Of a stretch of DNA of 64,000 nt, positions 24,634 to 35,817 are shown one piece after another. The position numbers were made by a program, and so were the translations under genes. Under the pieces are notes generated by a model. That model was not told where the DNA came from. It saw only the letters and a program-made list of their open reading frames with translations, and ran no database searches. Where the stretch lies: NCBI GenBank assembly GCA_026826555.1, contig JAKSZT010054569.1, positions 3,834,258-3,898,257 of the forward strand, in the 5' to 3' direction. Positions within the stretch are counted from its first letter, which is position 1; each line of letters begins with the position of its first letter. The stretch is from Tolypeutes matacus (lineage: Eukaryota; Chordata; Mammalia; Cingulata; Chlamyphoridae).

Positions 24634-25360
24634 GGCTTGTAATTTTTTGCCTACATCTGGACATCTGATTATGATAGTGAATTTACTCTGATGGTCAATT
24701 TCTTTCTCTTGCCTAGTAGTTTTGCTTCATGGCTGTTCTTTGGTTTTTCATGCAACTTATTCTAATCTTTAAATTTGTGCAGCTTAAATTATCAAAACAA
24801 TGTCTGGGACCCACTAATGAGGTACAGACCAGATCCAAGGGGGCCTGGGAGATGAGAGACTGCAAAAAGCTTTTTTACTTCTTGCAGTTTCCATGCCTGC
24901 CAGCAGATCATGCTCTTTAGTGAATCTTTCCAAAGCAGTGTCTCTTTCAACCTCCAGTTGCTGGGGTGGCTAGAGCTGAGATTTAAAGCAGGCTTTGCTG
25001 GTCAAACTCACTGAAAAGAAACCACTGTCCACCCTCCACTGCACCCTCCTTCCTCCCAGGGAGGAAGACCTCAGTTTCCTTTCACTTGGCTGCAATGAGC
25101 CACGGGTGTGACCAAGGCTGTTCTCCTTGATGCTAGGGATTGGGTGCCATTCCCAGCCGCAGGGGTGAGTAACTCATGTTTTTCATTTTGGCCCTGTCGT
25201 CTCTCCATTCTCTCCATCCTGGAAGATGTACAGCACTCTCCTAGTCTGCACAGCCCCAAAGTCGTTCCCTCAGACAGCTTTTTGCCCTTCCTTCATTGTT
25301 TTTGTAAGAGAGTTGAGCCCTGCTGACCTACTCTGATTATATCTTCCCAGAAGTCCCCTC

Positions 25361-25530
25361 TGTTTAACTTTTTGAGGACCTGCCAAAGAGTTTTCCACAG
25401 CAGTTGCATCATTTTACATTCCCACCAACAACATACAGGGGTTCTTAATTCTCTATATCTTCACCAGCACTTATTTTCCATTTTTTAAAATAATAGGCAT
25501 TCTAGTGGGTATAAGTCTATTACTTTTTTA
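25361..25530 (-). repeat. Old LINE-1, antisense, 5' part of the outer element
   Basis: It resumes with TGTTTAACTTTTTGAGGAC and continues through TTTTCCACAGCAGTTGCATC and ATTCCCACCAACAACATAC, the ORF2 3' region in antisense. The same order without interruption is seen at 37970-38040, which confirms that 19498-25360 is an insertion. The right limit is approximate. Confidence 0.85.
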
Positions 25531-26877
25531 AAAGAAATTTGTATTCTTTCAGTAATTAAAGATGACTTTCCATTTTCTTCTGTCCTTCATTGTTTCTAAA
25601 GAGAAATCTGTCATTTGTGTTGTTTCCTCAATCTTTTTTGATGGTATTAAAATACAATAGAATTATGAAAATTAATAAAATTTTGGACATTAAAATTGCA
25701 ATCAGCTTAGTGTAATAACCCGGGACTAAGAAATCCTTCAAGTTAATGGCAACATGGCTGAAACTAATTCTTTCTTTGGTATTTTGGGGGAAAGGTGGCA
25801 TGTGATTACCCAAGCACAGTGGCAACAGGGTTTCATCACTCATTTATTCACTCATTCATTTAATCGCCAAATATTTACTGAACACTTCTATGTATCAGGC
25901 ACTAATCTAGGAATAACTGTTAAACAAGCCAGATAATGGCCTTCCTCTTAGAGCCTTTCATTAGGAGATAAACAATAAATAACTGAACTAATTCACAAAC
26001 AGCCTTTAAAGTACTGTAGGAATTGCTGTCTTGTTTCCAGTGGTCTATCTGCAAGAATTAGCACCAACATTTTTTTTAATAACTACAAAGTATTAAGATA
26101 GTTTTAGGGAGGATACCATAGCACAGTGATTCAGGTTCTGGCGTTTATTAAATATCAAACATTCTTAAACCCCACCATTGAAGATTATGATTCTGTGTGG
26201 GAGGGCCAAGGAAATCTGAATTTTTTTAACTTACTAGGGGCTTGAACTGCCCAGCCAGGTTTATGTTCTTTTGCCCTAAAACACTGATTGCCAAATAAAA
26301 TCATCTCATCAGTTAAAAAAAAAAAAGAGCCCCACTTGAATATGTGTATATTTATTTACTTATAAGTTATATGCATGAAATGCTGTACTAATAAAATATG
26401 AACATCATAAAACCTGCACAAAAAGAAATTTTAAGAGGATGAGGGAAAGAATCAATACAAACAAATATTTTTCCCCAAGCCTAGATAGCTTGCCTGCACA
26501 GGCCATGGTAAACTATGTGGCACACGCCAGGAGGCCTCTGGGCTCTTCATACAGGCCAGGGATTAGGACAACACAGATGAGGCCCTTTGAGTCACAGTTT
26601 GAGAAGAGACACTCTATCTCAGCCCTTACTCTGCTCCAAAAACTTACAAAGTTCTAGCATGGGTGCAGAGAATGAGGCAGAAGAGCATTAGAATTAACAT
26701 GAGTTTGGGAGGCCCTGCCTCACTCTACCAGCCAACATATATCTGCCAGCTCTTGTTAACACACTGAGTGAAATATGGAAAATATAGACTTGAACAAAAG
26801 ATTACCTCTGTTCTAGGTTTTGCAGCCATAACCCCTATGTGTCCAGTGTTTGAACGATGTATAAATGTAACCATGTA
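25531..26877. other. No gene; L2 antisense piece near 25.84-25.99 kb
   Basis: TTTATTCACTCATTCATTTA, CCAAATATTTACTGAACAC and CTATGTATCAGGCACTAATC (25840-25910) are the antisense L2 3' end. A weak MIR-like phrase lies near 26115-26150. The rest is unclassified. Confidence 0.55.
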
Positions 26878-26980
26878 GGGTCGGATGTGGCTCAACTGGT
26901 TGGGCGTCCGTCTCCCATACGGAGGGACCCGGGTTCGATCCCTGGGACCTCCCGGTAAAAAAAAAAAAAAAATGCATATC
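26878..26980 (+). repeat. Short DAS-type SINE with intact tRNA-like boxes
   Basis: It has an A box-like TGGCTCAACTGGTTGGGCG and a B box-like GGGTTCGATCCC, spaced as in a tRNA gene, then CCTCCCGGT and a poly(A) run. TAAATGTAACCATGTA is duplicated perfectly at 26862-26877 and 26981-26996, with possible extension. The A and B boxes suggest a usable internal RNA polymerase III promoter. It is not a functional tRNA: it reads straight into an A-rich tail and does not show a full set of paired arms. Confidence 0.9.
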
Positions 26981-27009
26981 TAAATGTAACCATGTATGTT
27001 AGATACTAG

Positions 27010-27200
27010 GTAAAGTGGAGTAGTAGAAAGATCACAAGTCTTGGAGTCTGACAGACTAGTGAGAATCATGGTTATGGTTACATTACTTACTTGCTACATC
27101 AGGCTGGCTAGTTAAGATATTTCAAACCTGTGTGAGCCTCCATTTCCTTCCACTGTAAAATGGGAAGAGTTAGAAAGCTCTTGCATCAATAATAACATAT
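27010..27200 (+). repeat. MIR SINE, sense
   Basis: GTGGAGTAGTAGAAAGATCA, CAAGTCTTGGAGTCTGACAG and CTTCCACTGTAAAATGGGAA follow the sense MIR core in order. Confidence 0.75.
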
Positions 27201-27754
27201 GTAAAGTGTAGCTACCCCTACAACCACTGTCATCATCATTATTATTTCATACCATTGTGGGATATCTGGCCCCCTGTTCCCTGCTCTCTCTGGACACTGA
27301 GCCTGGCCCATTTCCCTGGAAATGATCTTGTCTGTTGCCTTGTGTGCAACTAAAGTATCAGTTTATTTGGTCCCTTCTGACCATGATGAATGAGGGAAAC
27401 CTGAACTGCTGCCCACTTCCTTCCTGGCCAGGCCTACATTCTTCCACTAGGCTTTGAATTCGTTGTTTGGCTTCATGGACCAACAGCCCTCACTTGTCCT
27501 TTCATAAGTAACTTCCTGGCTGTTCTCTCTCTGCTGGCACAAAATCTCAATAGGTAATAGCTTCTCTCTTGTAGTCGTGGTCTCCATTCCAGTGTCTTCT
27601 TGTTTGTGCTTCCTGTTATTACCATTCAAATAGTTACATGTAATGAAAGAGTTTATCAAGTTTGGAGATTAGAAGGCAATACTCAAAGGATCTACTCACA
27701 ACTGCAGGAATGTAATACAGATATACCTATAAGGTCAGTGTTTCATCTAGTAGG
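27201..27754. other. No feature recognised
   Basis: Unique-looking sequence. No credible frame. Confidence 0.4.
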
Positions 27755-27890
27755 CCTTTTTTTTTGATAAATTAATGTTTTTGATTGTAGTAACATATAT
27801 ATAACATAAAATTTCTCATTTTAACCATTTGTAAGTGTACAATTCAGTGGCAGTCATTATATTTACTCTGCAACTAACAGGCTTTTAAAA
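27755..27890 (-). repeat. LINE-1 3'-UTR fragment, antisense
   Basis: After a T-run, ACATATATATAACATAAAAT, TTCTCATTTTAACCATTTG and GTGTACAATTCAGTGGCAG match the antisense 3' UTR of old mammalian L1. Confidence 0.7.
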
Positions 27891-29539
27891 TCAGGCAACT
27901 ATTTTTTTCTTTAAGAGGCATAGCTTTCCAAATGTCAGTATTACAAATGAGGAAACAAAGGAAAGAAATTAAAACAAATAAGGATTTATCTAACAGAATT
28001 TATAAAAGAGAAATGAATCAATATCAAACTAAATTTGAAAAGGTGAAAATAAAACTAAAAGTAGAAAACACATAAAAATAAACATGCTACATACATTTAA
28101 TCAATCCAAAAGAGAAAAAAATTCATATTATTAAATCTCGACAATGAGTTAGAAAAATTTTTTAATTAGGTCATTATGAACCTTGGTTATGTGCTAATAA
28201 GTTTATAATTAAATGGAAATGAATAAAAATATACCTTAAAAATTTTAAGAGAATATAATAGAGGTATCCTGAACTAGCAATCTTGAAGCAAACAAAAAGA
28301 AATGTCATTAGGAATTATTGTTTTAAAAGATGACTATAGCCAGTAAGTTTGCTGGCAAATGTTTCTATACTTTTGAAAAATAGATAAGAATGTTATGCTT
28401 TTCAATCTACCTCATAAGGCAAATGTAGTTTTATTTTCCAAAATCAGACAAGATATGCACAATGGTTTCTTATTAGTATGGCCCTAATAACCAAAGAAAA
28501 ATCTGAGTAAATGGAATGTAAGACCACATGAGAACAATTTTCTACTATGAATAAGCAGAGTTTATTCTTATCTGCATGACCGGACACAGAGAAAACAATA
28601 AAATTCGTCACATGAAGAAGGAAAATAGAACCTATTTGAGGCAATGCAAACTTCTACAACCAGGTTGTCTGGCTCTCAAAAGAAGCCTCAGAGAGTGATG
28701 TTTACTTTCTTGGTGGATTTAGGGTTTGGCCTGAGCGTTCTGGGCTCAGACAGTCAATTGTGTCTGCATACCAATTGCAAAGTCACTGCCCAAAGATAGG
28801 TGATATTATACAACCAGAATGCTAACTCATTAGTTTACTATGGGAAATTAATTCGGTCCTAAATTCATAAGGCTAGTGCATCCTTTACCCAGGATAAGTA
28901 AATCTATTAATTTGTAATGATAAATCACTATCATAAGGAATGAAATACTCCAAGCTCCTAAGATCAGTGTATTCTCTTCTGATGAGGAAGACCTGTGTGG
29001 GTTGCTAGATGAGCAAGGGATCAGAACAACAGGAATCAGAGGAACTGTGCTTTAATAGGGCCTGATACACCAATCTCATCCTAGGGATAAACTTGTCAAT
29101 GGGAATATACCAAGAGTGCTTAAATTCCTCCTGCATCCATCTCCACTTTCAGATTATTCAAAGCTCACTGGTGAACGCATCCTTTATTTTGGACAATGCT
29201 GGAATAGTTATTACCAATTTTTGACTCTATAACACTCTTTTTCCTATTATTTCCCTAGCTTTGGTTTGACATGTTTTCTTCACCTATACGAATACAATCA
29301 AATAGGTTGTAGATCTAATATTGCTTATTTGGGACCCATTTCATCTCCCAAAGAGAATAACACACATTTATACTTTCATCCATTTATGTGTTAGCTGCAA
29401 CTTTCACAGGGTAATATAATGACCCAATTTCCCAATTCTTAGGGAAGCAAAGGTAGTTACTTCATTGAATGTGCAGTTAGGTATTACAGAGAAAAGAGAA
29501 TTAAGCAGCATAAACATAGGAAGGAAAGAAAAAACATGT
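27891..29539. other. No feature recognised; AT-rich
   Basis: AT-rich, mostly unique sequence. The A-rich part near 27950-28260 may be very old L1 but I cannot align it. Confidence 0.35.
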
Positions 29540-30760
29540 TTTATATATGGCAATTCTATAGCATCAAAAAAAGTTATATGATTATATAATTCAAAATCTA
29601 TTTAAAATGACTAATGTTAACAAATAATGTCAGCAAAGTTGCAGCATAAAAATCCATTTGAAACTACTAAAATCCCAAGTACTATGGCCTACAGCTGGAA
29701 AATGCAATGAAAGAGACCCCATTTATAATACTGAAAAAAATTCAATAAATGGGTATTAATTTAAATCAGAAAATTAGAGGCTTATTCAAAGATGGCATAA
29801 AGTCTGATGGCAGAATTACAGAAAGACGGATAAACGGAGAAATATAATTTGCTCCATGCTGGGAAAACTAAATATAGTAAAGATGACAACGTTCTCTAAA
29901 TTATTATGTAGATTTAATAAAATGCTGATTTTACAGAACTTGATATTGGTAGTAAAACACATATATGTTGGAAAAGTAGGCAAAAATACCAAAGGAAAAA
30001 TATTTAAGTTATGATAGTGGCTTCAAACTATGAAATTTTAAGATGTTACAAAAGAAAAGTTTTAAAAGAAAAAAGCAAAAAACACTAAAACAAAAGAAAA
30101 TGGCTTTTTCTTTAAGATATGGGGATAGTTGAAATAGAAAAAACTCAAAATAGAATTCAGGAAAAAATATAAAAGATTAATACATGCCAGGCCAGAAGCA
30201 ATCCTATTACAGAGAGGAAAAGTACTAGTGAGCAAAAGGAAAGCGAGTAATAATAGCAAGAACTAAGTTGGAGCCTTCACCTCACACCATCCATAAAGGC
30301 CAAAGAGTTAAAGTGAATGTAGAAGAAAATAGAAAAATACATTTATTCCAGCTGTGCAAGGGGATAACTTTGTAACTGAAAAAAAAAAAAAAAAAAAGAA
30401 TATTGTCATCAACAAAATATTTTCAAATATATAGGAATAAAAATTTCTATCCCCCCAAACATACCAAATATATCAAATATGATGTAATACCAAATACCAA
30501 AAAAATGGACAGAGTGAAGAAAAGCTAAATATGTCAAATACCAGTAGCATATAAAGAGAGCCAATGACCTGATTTTACTTGAAAAAGTAGTTCAAGGAGA
30601 TGAACCTGAAAAGTGCTACAAGTTGACAAGGTGACAAAAGATCATTTTGAGGTATCATTAAATAACTATTGATTTAGCAAAAATAAATAACAATGCAACT
30701 TTAAAGTCAATTCTTGAGACTCTGGGGCTTTAAAGATGCATCAGGAGGAAGTAACTTGCT
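29540..30760 (+). repeat. Very old LINE-1 ORF2 remnant, sense
   Basis: Phrases such as CATTTATAATACTGAAAAAA, GCTGGGAAAACTAAATATAG and GACAACGTTCTCTAAATTAT are in the ORF2 C-terminal order. No frame survives. Both limits are uncertain. A run of about 18 A residues lies near 30380-30397. Confidence 0.5.
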
Positions 30761-31195
30761 TTTTGCTTGGTATCAATTTAGTCTAAGAGAATTAAAATGG
30801 ACTCTATGCCACTCCCAAAGCTAGAGAACTAGCTATTAGATGTGAAACTCATGCAGCTACTAAAACCATTCCCTTCCTGAAAAATGAAAAACATTTCTAA
30901 AACCCCTGCCCCAACAAACCTTTCCTTTGGTTTCTTCTCCATTTTCCTTTTAAAGTCCTTGCCTGGCAGCCCTAACCTAGGATACAATTCAATTTGCTAT
31001 CTGAAAATGTGCTCCCCAAATCACAAGTCTAAGACCCCAAACAAAATTTTAATTGCTAAGATAAGAAAAGATAAGAGCCCAGTTAGGCCAGGGATAGCGT
31101 ACACAGAGCTTTATTTTCTGGTTCCACATTCCATCTTCTCAGGAGGTCCCAGATTTTGGTACCAGTTATGTTTTGCAGGTCTTAGGCTCAAAACT
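30761..31195. other. No feature recognised
   Basis: Unique-looking sequence with a 111-codon plus-strand frame (30884-31219) of unrecognised, unremarkable composition that runs into a SINE. I treat it as chance. Confidence 0.4.
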
Positions 31196-31204
31196 ACACT
31201 TTCT

Positions 31205-31285
31205 GGGGAGAGGGTGTAACTCAGTAGTTGAGAGCCTGCTTTGCATTCATTTCCCAGTATCACCTAAAACAAACAAAAAAACCTC
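31205..31285 (+). repeat. Short, diverged tRNA-derived SINE
   Basis: GGGTGTAACTCAGTAGTTGA is a diverged A-box region and ATTTCCCAGTATCACCT a decayed B-box end, followed by AACAAACAAAAAAAC. ACACTTTCT lies at 31196-31204 and 31286-31294 as a short duplication. It is an older copy than those with perfect boxes. Confidence 0.75.
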
Positions 31286-31590
31286 ACACTTTCTAGTTGT
31301 TAAATGAATGTGAGTTTTATTTTCCTGTCCCCAGATCTTTTGCAGCTAAGCCTCCCAGTTCTCTTACAACTGGGGCCCTGCCTTGCTCTTGCCCATGCTC
31401 TTTGGGACCAGAGTCCTGAAATAAATATTGATGACTGTTGTTGGGTCTCTCTTTCTACCAACTTGAACTCCTGCCATTATGTGCTCCTGTGACCTTCCCA
31501 GAATGGCAATGCTACCACAATGTTTAGTTTCCAAAGCAGGATTCTTGGCTTGGTCCATCCCATGGAAAACAGTCTTGATTAAAAATGATT

Positions 31591-31610
31591 AATAATGATT
31601 AATCATTATT
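31591..31610. repeat. Perfect 20-bp palindrome
   Basis: AATAATGATTAATCATTATT equals its own reverse complement over all 20 bases. The preceding AATGATT repeats one half-arm. The AT-rich composition makes chance or slippage plausible. No function is claimed. Confidence 0.9.
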
Positions 31611-32267
31611 TTTACAATATTGGGAATGCTATAAATTGGTCTAATCTTTTCTGAATGCAACCTGGAAATATGGCCAACAAGCTGTCCTTATTCTTTGGCC
31701 CAATAATTGTACTTTGGAAAATGACAACTATATAGACCACAGGTACATGGAAATAGTTATGAAGAACAGTTGGGGGGGGGGGTTCCCCAAGATATGGAGT
31801 GTTAGAAATGAAAGGATTTGTAATTATTTGCTTCAACGCCCATGACCACCCCAAAGCGTGCAGTATCTAGTATTCTTCCTGAACCTTCCCCCTACCCACA
31901 ACCCCACCAAGGAAAGAAAGCAGTCCTTTATATTTCTATCATAGCTTAATTTCTGTTTTTAGATCACCAACCTCTAAAAATTGTGGTAACTTCCCTGCTC
32001 CTAAATGAGTGTCTAAATGTGTATCAATAGGTTTCCAAGTTTTGCACAACTTATACACAGTTAAATTTTAAAACAACGACATTTTTGAGAGGTGTCAGCC
32101 ATTCAACCTTTGCTTTGCCTGAATACTTTCCCGACAGGCTCACTGTCCCTGCTCTGCCCAGCTGTGAGGATTATTACTGAGTTCAAACCCATCCAGGCCC
32201 TGAATCAATGGGAGCCTCGGCTGGCAATATTAGGAGCCCCTTTCTCATTAGGGAACAACACAGGGAG
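31611..32267. other. No gene; weak L1-like piece at the left
   Basis: GCAACCTGGAAATATGGCC and CTTTGGCCCAATAATTGTAC (near 31658-31712) resemble an old L1 ORF2 end. A G-run lies at about 31771-31781. The rest is unclassified. Confidence 0.35.
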
Positions 32268-32345
32268 AGAAGTGCAGTGATTAAGAAGATACATTTTGGT
32301 TTTAATGCAATCTGGCTTTGAAGCCAAACTTACTATCTAACCCTA
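32268..32345 (+). repeat. MIR SINE fragment, sense
   Basis: GTGCAGTGATTAAGAAGATA and CTGGCTTTGAAGCCAAACTT follow the opening of sense MIR. An A-run ends the match near 32370. Confidence 0.55.
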
Positions 32346-32399
32346 AGAAGTTATTTAAGTTGTTAAGTTAAAAAAAAAAAAAAAAAGGCAAGATGCAGA

Positions 32400-32645
32400 G
32401 AAGTTAATATACCATGCCACCCTGTGTAAGGAATAGGATAAATAAGAATATATACCTGTATTTGCATAAAGAAATCCTGGAAGGATACATAAGAAACCAA
32501 TAGAAGTGATTATCTATAGGGGACTGGAAGCAGAAAGGAATAGTTGGAGATGGAATGGAAGTGAGTTTTTTTTTTCACTGTATACCTTTGTATATATTTA
32601 ACTTTTAAATCATGTAAATGTATTCCATCTTTAAAATATAAACAT
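32400..32645 (+). repeat. Old LINE-1 3' end, sense
   Basis: GAAGTGATTATCTATAGGGG, CACTGTATACCTTTGTATAT and CATGTAAATGTATTCCATC are in the order of the 3' UTR of old mammalian L1 families. Confidence 0.6.
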
Positions 32646-33744
32646 TAATTTTTTAAAAGTAAATGAGAGTGTTGATTTCTAAAGCTCTTCTATTGTTACC
32701 ATTCTACAATTTTATAACTTAACCTACATTTAACTCATATAACATAATCAAATGTTCATGAGATTCATTGTTTATTTATAAAGATGTCTAAATATTTTTT
32801 AAAATTGGATACTTAGGGCAGACCAATATGAGTATCGTAAAACACTATATTCTGTGGCTAACTCAGTCTTTTCCTTCTATCTATATTTAAAATTTTTAAA
32901 TTTTTCTAAATTTACTCAAACTTAATAAATATGTATTGAGCACCTGCACTGGGCTAGACACAGTCATAAAAAATACAAAAATGGTCTCTAAATTAATAAA
33001 GCATTTATTGGAGGGACCATAAATTATCCTCCTAACAGATGTTAATACTGAATTTAAATGTAATTTTAATCAGATAGATAGATACATATACACATACATA
33101 TGTGCTATTTCTGATTTATTAAAAATGTTCTCAAATCTGATTTAAATATGAGCAGGTGCCAGCCCATCATGCTGATAACCTACCCTGGGTCTGTCCTGAA
33201 CAGGTAAGAAAACACTCCAGGCTTTTTACAGTGTGCCCCTTAACTAGAAAGATAGGAATTTGGCTGTCATTTCATAAAGAGCCCCTCAGCCCCCTGGTTT
33301 CCAATATATTTATTCTCCCACCCTCTTTCAGCAGTACTGATGTTTCATTCTTATATTAGGTCCAAATACTTCACAAGGTAGTCTGTACTTTTAATTATTA
33401 TAATAAATGATTTCTTATGTGTCTCTCACTAACTGTGAAAAACATAACAGCTGTTCAATAAATATTTGATAGGTGGATAAAAGAATGAAAAGTGAATGGA
33501 AAAAGGAATGATTAAATCATAACAAAACTAAATTCAGGCTTAATTAAAACTTGAAAAGCAACTAAGAAACCACAAGGAAATTAATATTCTATATATTTAT
33601 TCCCATTATAGATATACAGGGTAAGCTGGCTCTCAGCCCCAAAGCCAGTTTGGCCATGCAGAGAATGCTAGTATAGTGCTGATATTAGGCTGATAACATG
33701 CCAGCTTTTTCAAAAGATAGGCAAGTATACCACCTGAGACAGTA
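32646..33744. other. No gene; two L2 end fragments
   Basis: ATATGTATTGAGCACCTGC near 32928 is an antisense L2 3' end and GTTCAATAAATATTTGATAG near 33452 a sense one. A GATA-type short run lies near 33073-33085. Nothing else is supported. Confidence 0.45.
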
Positions 33745-33894
33745 ATGAGAGGTATAGTGCAGTAAAGAAAAACTAGTTTGAAATAAAAAGATGTGGGTTC
33801 AGGTCTCAGCTTTACTACTTACCAGCCATGACACCCTGAGCAAGTTGCTGAATCTCTCTTGTTTTCACCTGAGAATGGAAAAAATATCTGCCCT
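33745..33894 (+). repeat. MIR SINE, sense, interrupted by LTR copy C
   Basis: TTGAAATAAAAAGATGTGGG, GGTCTCAGCTTTACTACTTA and GAGCAAGTTGCTGAATCTC are the sense MIR order. The next MIR portion (CATGGAATTGCTGGGATGAG) resumes at 34529 after the LTR, to about 34640. Confidence 0.75.
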
Positions 33895-34528
33895 TTTATC
33901 TGTTTGCCACTGGGCTATTGATGCAACATACTAGAAATAGGCTGGCTTTTATAATGGGAATTTTATTTGGGGTAAAAGCTTATAGTTCTCAGGCCATGAA
34001 ATGTCCAAATCAAGGTACCACCAGAGATGCTTTCTACCATAGTCAGCTACTGGTGATCCTGGTATCCTTGAGGCAAGATGGCAGCTGATCACTACCAAGG
34101 TCTCCGCCTTCCCCTCAAGGCTCACTGTCTCCAGGAGCCCACCTGTGGGCGATCAGGCATATGGCTCCTCTCTTCAGTCTTGAGCTGTTCCATGGGCCCA
34201 GCCTCTTGAGGTCTTCAGGCATCAGTTCAGCTGCTAGCAATCCTTGAGTCCTCTCTCTCACATGGCCAGGTCAAAATGGCAGAGCTCCCTTTTGTGCATT
34301 TCTTCTTTCTCACTATGTCTCTGTTTATATAAGGCTCCAATAACAAGGCAGAGACCCAACCTGAGTCACACCTCACTGACGTAGTCCAACCAAAAGCAAT
34401 CTAATCAACTGGCCTAATCACGGTCCCATAACCGAATGGAATGCAATATAAGGGTCTCACACCCACAGGAATGGATTAGTTCAAAAACATAATCTTTTAT
34501 TGGGATTCACCAAATTCAAACTGTCACA
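33895..34528 (-). mobile_element. Solo LTR copy C, inside a MIR
   Basis: On the plus strand it ends AAATTCAAACTGTCACA and holds the family's antisense landmarks (GGCTGGCTTTTATAATGGG, CACCTCACTGACGTAGTCCA). Its left end is diverged, so I place the limit at 33895 by alignment with the TGTATTAGTCAG end of copy A. I cannot find a clear five-base duplication. It interrupts the MIR. Confidence 0.8.
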
Positions 34529-34640
34529 CCTGTCTACCACATGGAATTGCTGGGATGAGCATATACAACACTCTTCATGAAAGTGTTTTGTGACAGTAAA
34601 ACAGCATATGATTTAAAGAACAAGGATGATAACTCTTCAA
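34529..34640 (+). repeat. MIR SINE, right part
   Basis: Continuation of the MIR split by LTR copy C. Confidence 0.6.
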
Positions 34641-34877
34641 ATCTGGGCCAAAATAATTCAAAAATTTGTTAATGATTGAAACGAAACAATAGGGGGAATT
34701 ACATCTTCACTAAATGGTAAGTTTCTCAATAGTTGCTTTTTTATATTTTGATGGTAACTATGAAGAGTTTCCCAATGATAACACTAGCAAAAGAGCAGTG
34801 GTTCTATAGCCCACTCAGTACCCATGTGCCAGGGACTATGCCATATGCTAAGAAGGTGAAGAAAAAGACAACATGAT

Positions 34878-35515
34878 TGTGGCAGTTTGATATTATTTAT
34901 GAATTCCAAAAAGAGATATTGATTATGTTTGTAAACTGGTCTGTTTCTCTGGGCATGATAACCCTTTGATTATATTAGGTTCAGCTGAGACATCTGATTA
35001 AATTATGTTACGATTAGGGCTTTGATTCAACCACATCATTAGAGTGCGACTTAGCGTTGAGTCCTAGCCCCCTTGGTGAGCTGATAAAACAGACTCTCAT
35101 GTGGAAGGAGACACAGAGAGGAAGAACACAGAGGAAGAGAGACAGCTCATTAGACATGGCAGAGGCCCCAGGAAGAAAGATGAGCCTGATAGTCTACAGC
35201 TGATTTTGTGGAGAGAACAGAGCAGCTGAGCCTGGAAAGAAATGAGCCTTATGGCAGCCTACAGCTGAGATTGGAAGAAGCTGGAACCACGGAGCCTTAA
35301 GAGGAAGAAGAAAGGCTGAACCCTCACAGACATCGCCTGCCATCTTGCTTCAACATATGGCCAATGACTTTGGGTGAGAAAGTACACTTATGGTACCTTG
35401 AGTTGGACTCTTTAGGGCCTTATGACCATAAGCTTCTACCCCATATAAACACACTTTATAAAAGCCAACAGAGTTCTGGTACTTTGCATCAGCACCTCTT
35501 TTGCTGACTAATACA
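34878..35515 (+). mobile_element. Solo LTR copy D
   Basis: It begins TGTGGCAGTTTGATATTATT and ends GCTGACTAATACA. The duplication ATGAT is perfect at 34873-34877 and 35516-35520. It contains a CATATAAACACACTTTATAA stretch about 75 bases before the end. It lies about 350 bases from copy C in the opposite orientation. No internal viral sequence lies between them, so they are two insertions and not one provirus. Confidence 0.9.
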
Positions 35516-35574
35516 ATGATCCTATGATTCTATGATCCTGGTCCTTTAAAGAAATTAGTACAAATGATTAGAGT

Positions 35575-35640
35575 ACCGTCTGTGTATGTGTGTGTATATG
35601 CGCATATGTGCACAAACCCACCCACCCACATATATGTGTG
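35575..35640. repeat. TG/TA dinucleotide-type microsatellite
   Basis: Interrupted TGTATG, TGTGTATATGCGCATATGTG and ACCCACCCACCCACATAT units. TATGCGCATA inside is a 10-bp palindrome. Confidence 0.7.
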
Positions 35641-35817
35641 AGGATGGGGGATTAGAGATATTAAGATTGCTGCTTAGGTACAAAACTTTGGTGAGAAAGT
35701 GGGAAAGTGAGAAAGTGGGAAAATGGAGAACCCATTCTACTCTACTCTTCAACCAGGCCCCTAGTTCAAAGCATCCTAGAAGTACTTTGAATATTCCTGG
35801 GCAACATCCCACCACGT

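Larger units (their letters stand above)
19498..25360 (-). repeat. Nearly full-length LINE-1, antisense, nested in the older L1
   Basis: Excluding the LTR and SINE inside it, about 5.1 kb remains. Read on the minus strand, remnants in order are an upstream region (about 25360-23500) and ORF2 endonuclease C-terminal sequence with FFSSAHGSFSKIDHMLGHK (22677-22967). Next comes a GYYEELYASKLDNVDKM-like linker (22154-22339), then reverse transcriptase with [13 protein letters not shown] and [11 protein letters not shown] (21913-21367). The C-terminal region with YYSAARRNEV ends at 21091. The catalytic FADD is changed to FAAD and frames are broken, so it is dead. The 3' UTR ends in 17 T residues at 19559-19575, followed by about 60 unrelated bases (see findings). 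TGTTTAACT-type duplicates flank it at 19481 and 25361. Confidence 0.9.

Noticed and set aside
26878..26980. Possible true tRNA gene because of A and B box motifs
   Set aside because: It ends in poly(A), has a target-site duplication and has near-identical copies elsewhere. It is a SINE head.
33895..35515. LTR copies C and D as the two ends of one provirus
   Set aside because: They are in opposite orientations and only about 350 bases of MIR and unique sequence lie between them.
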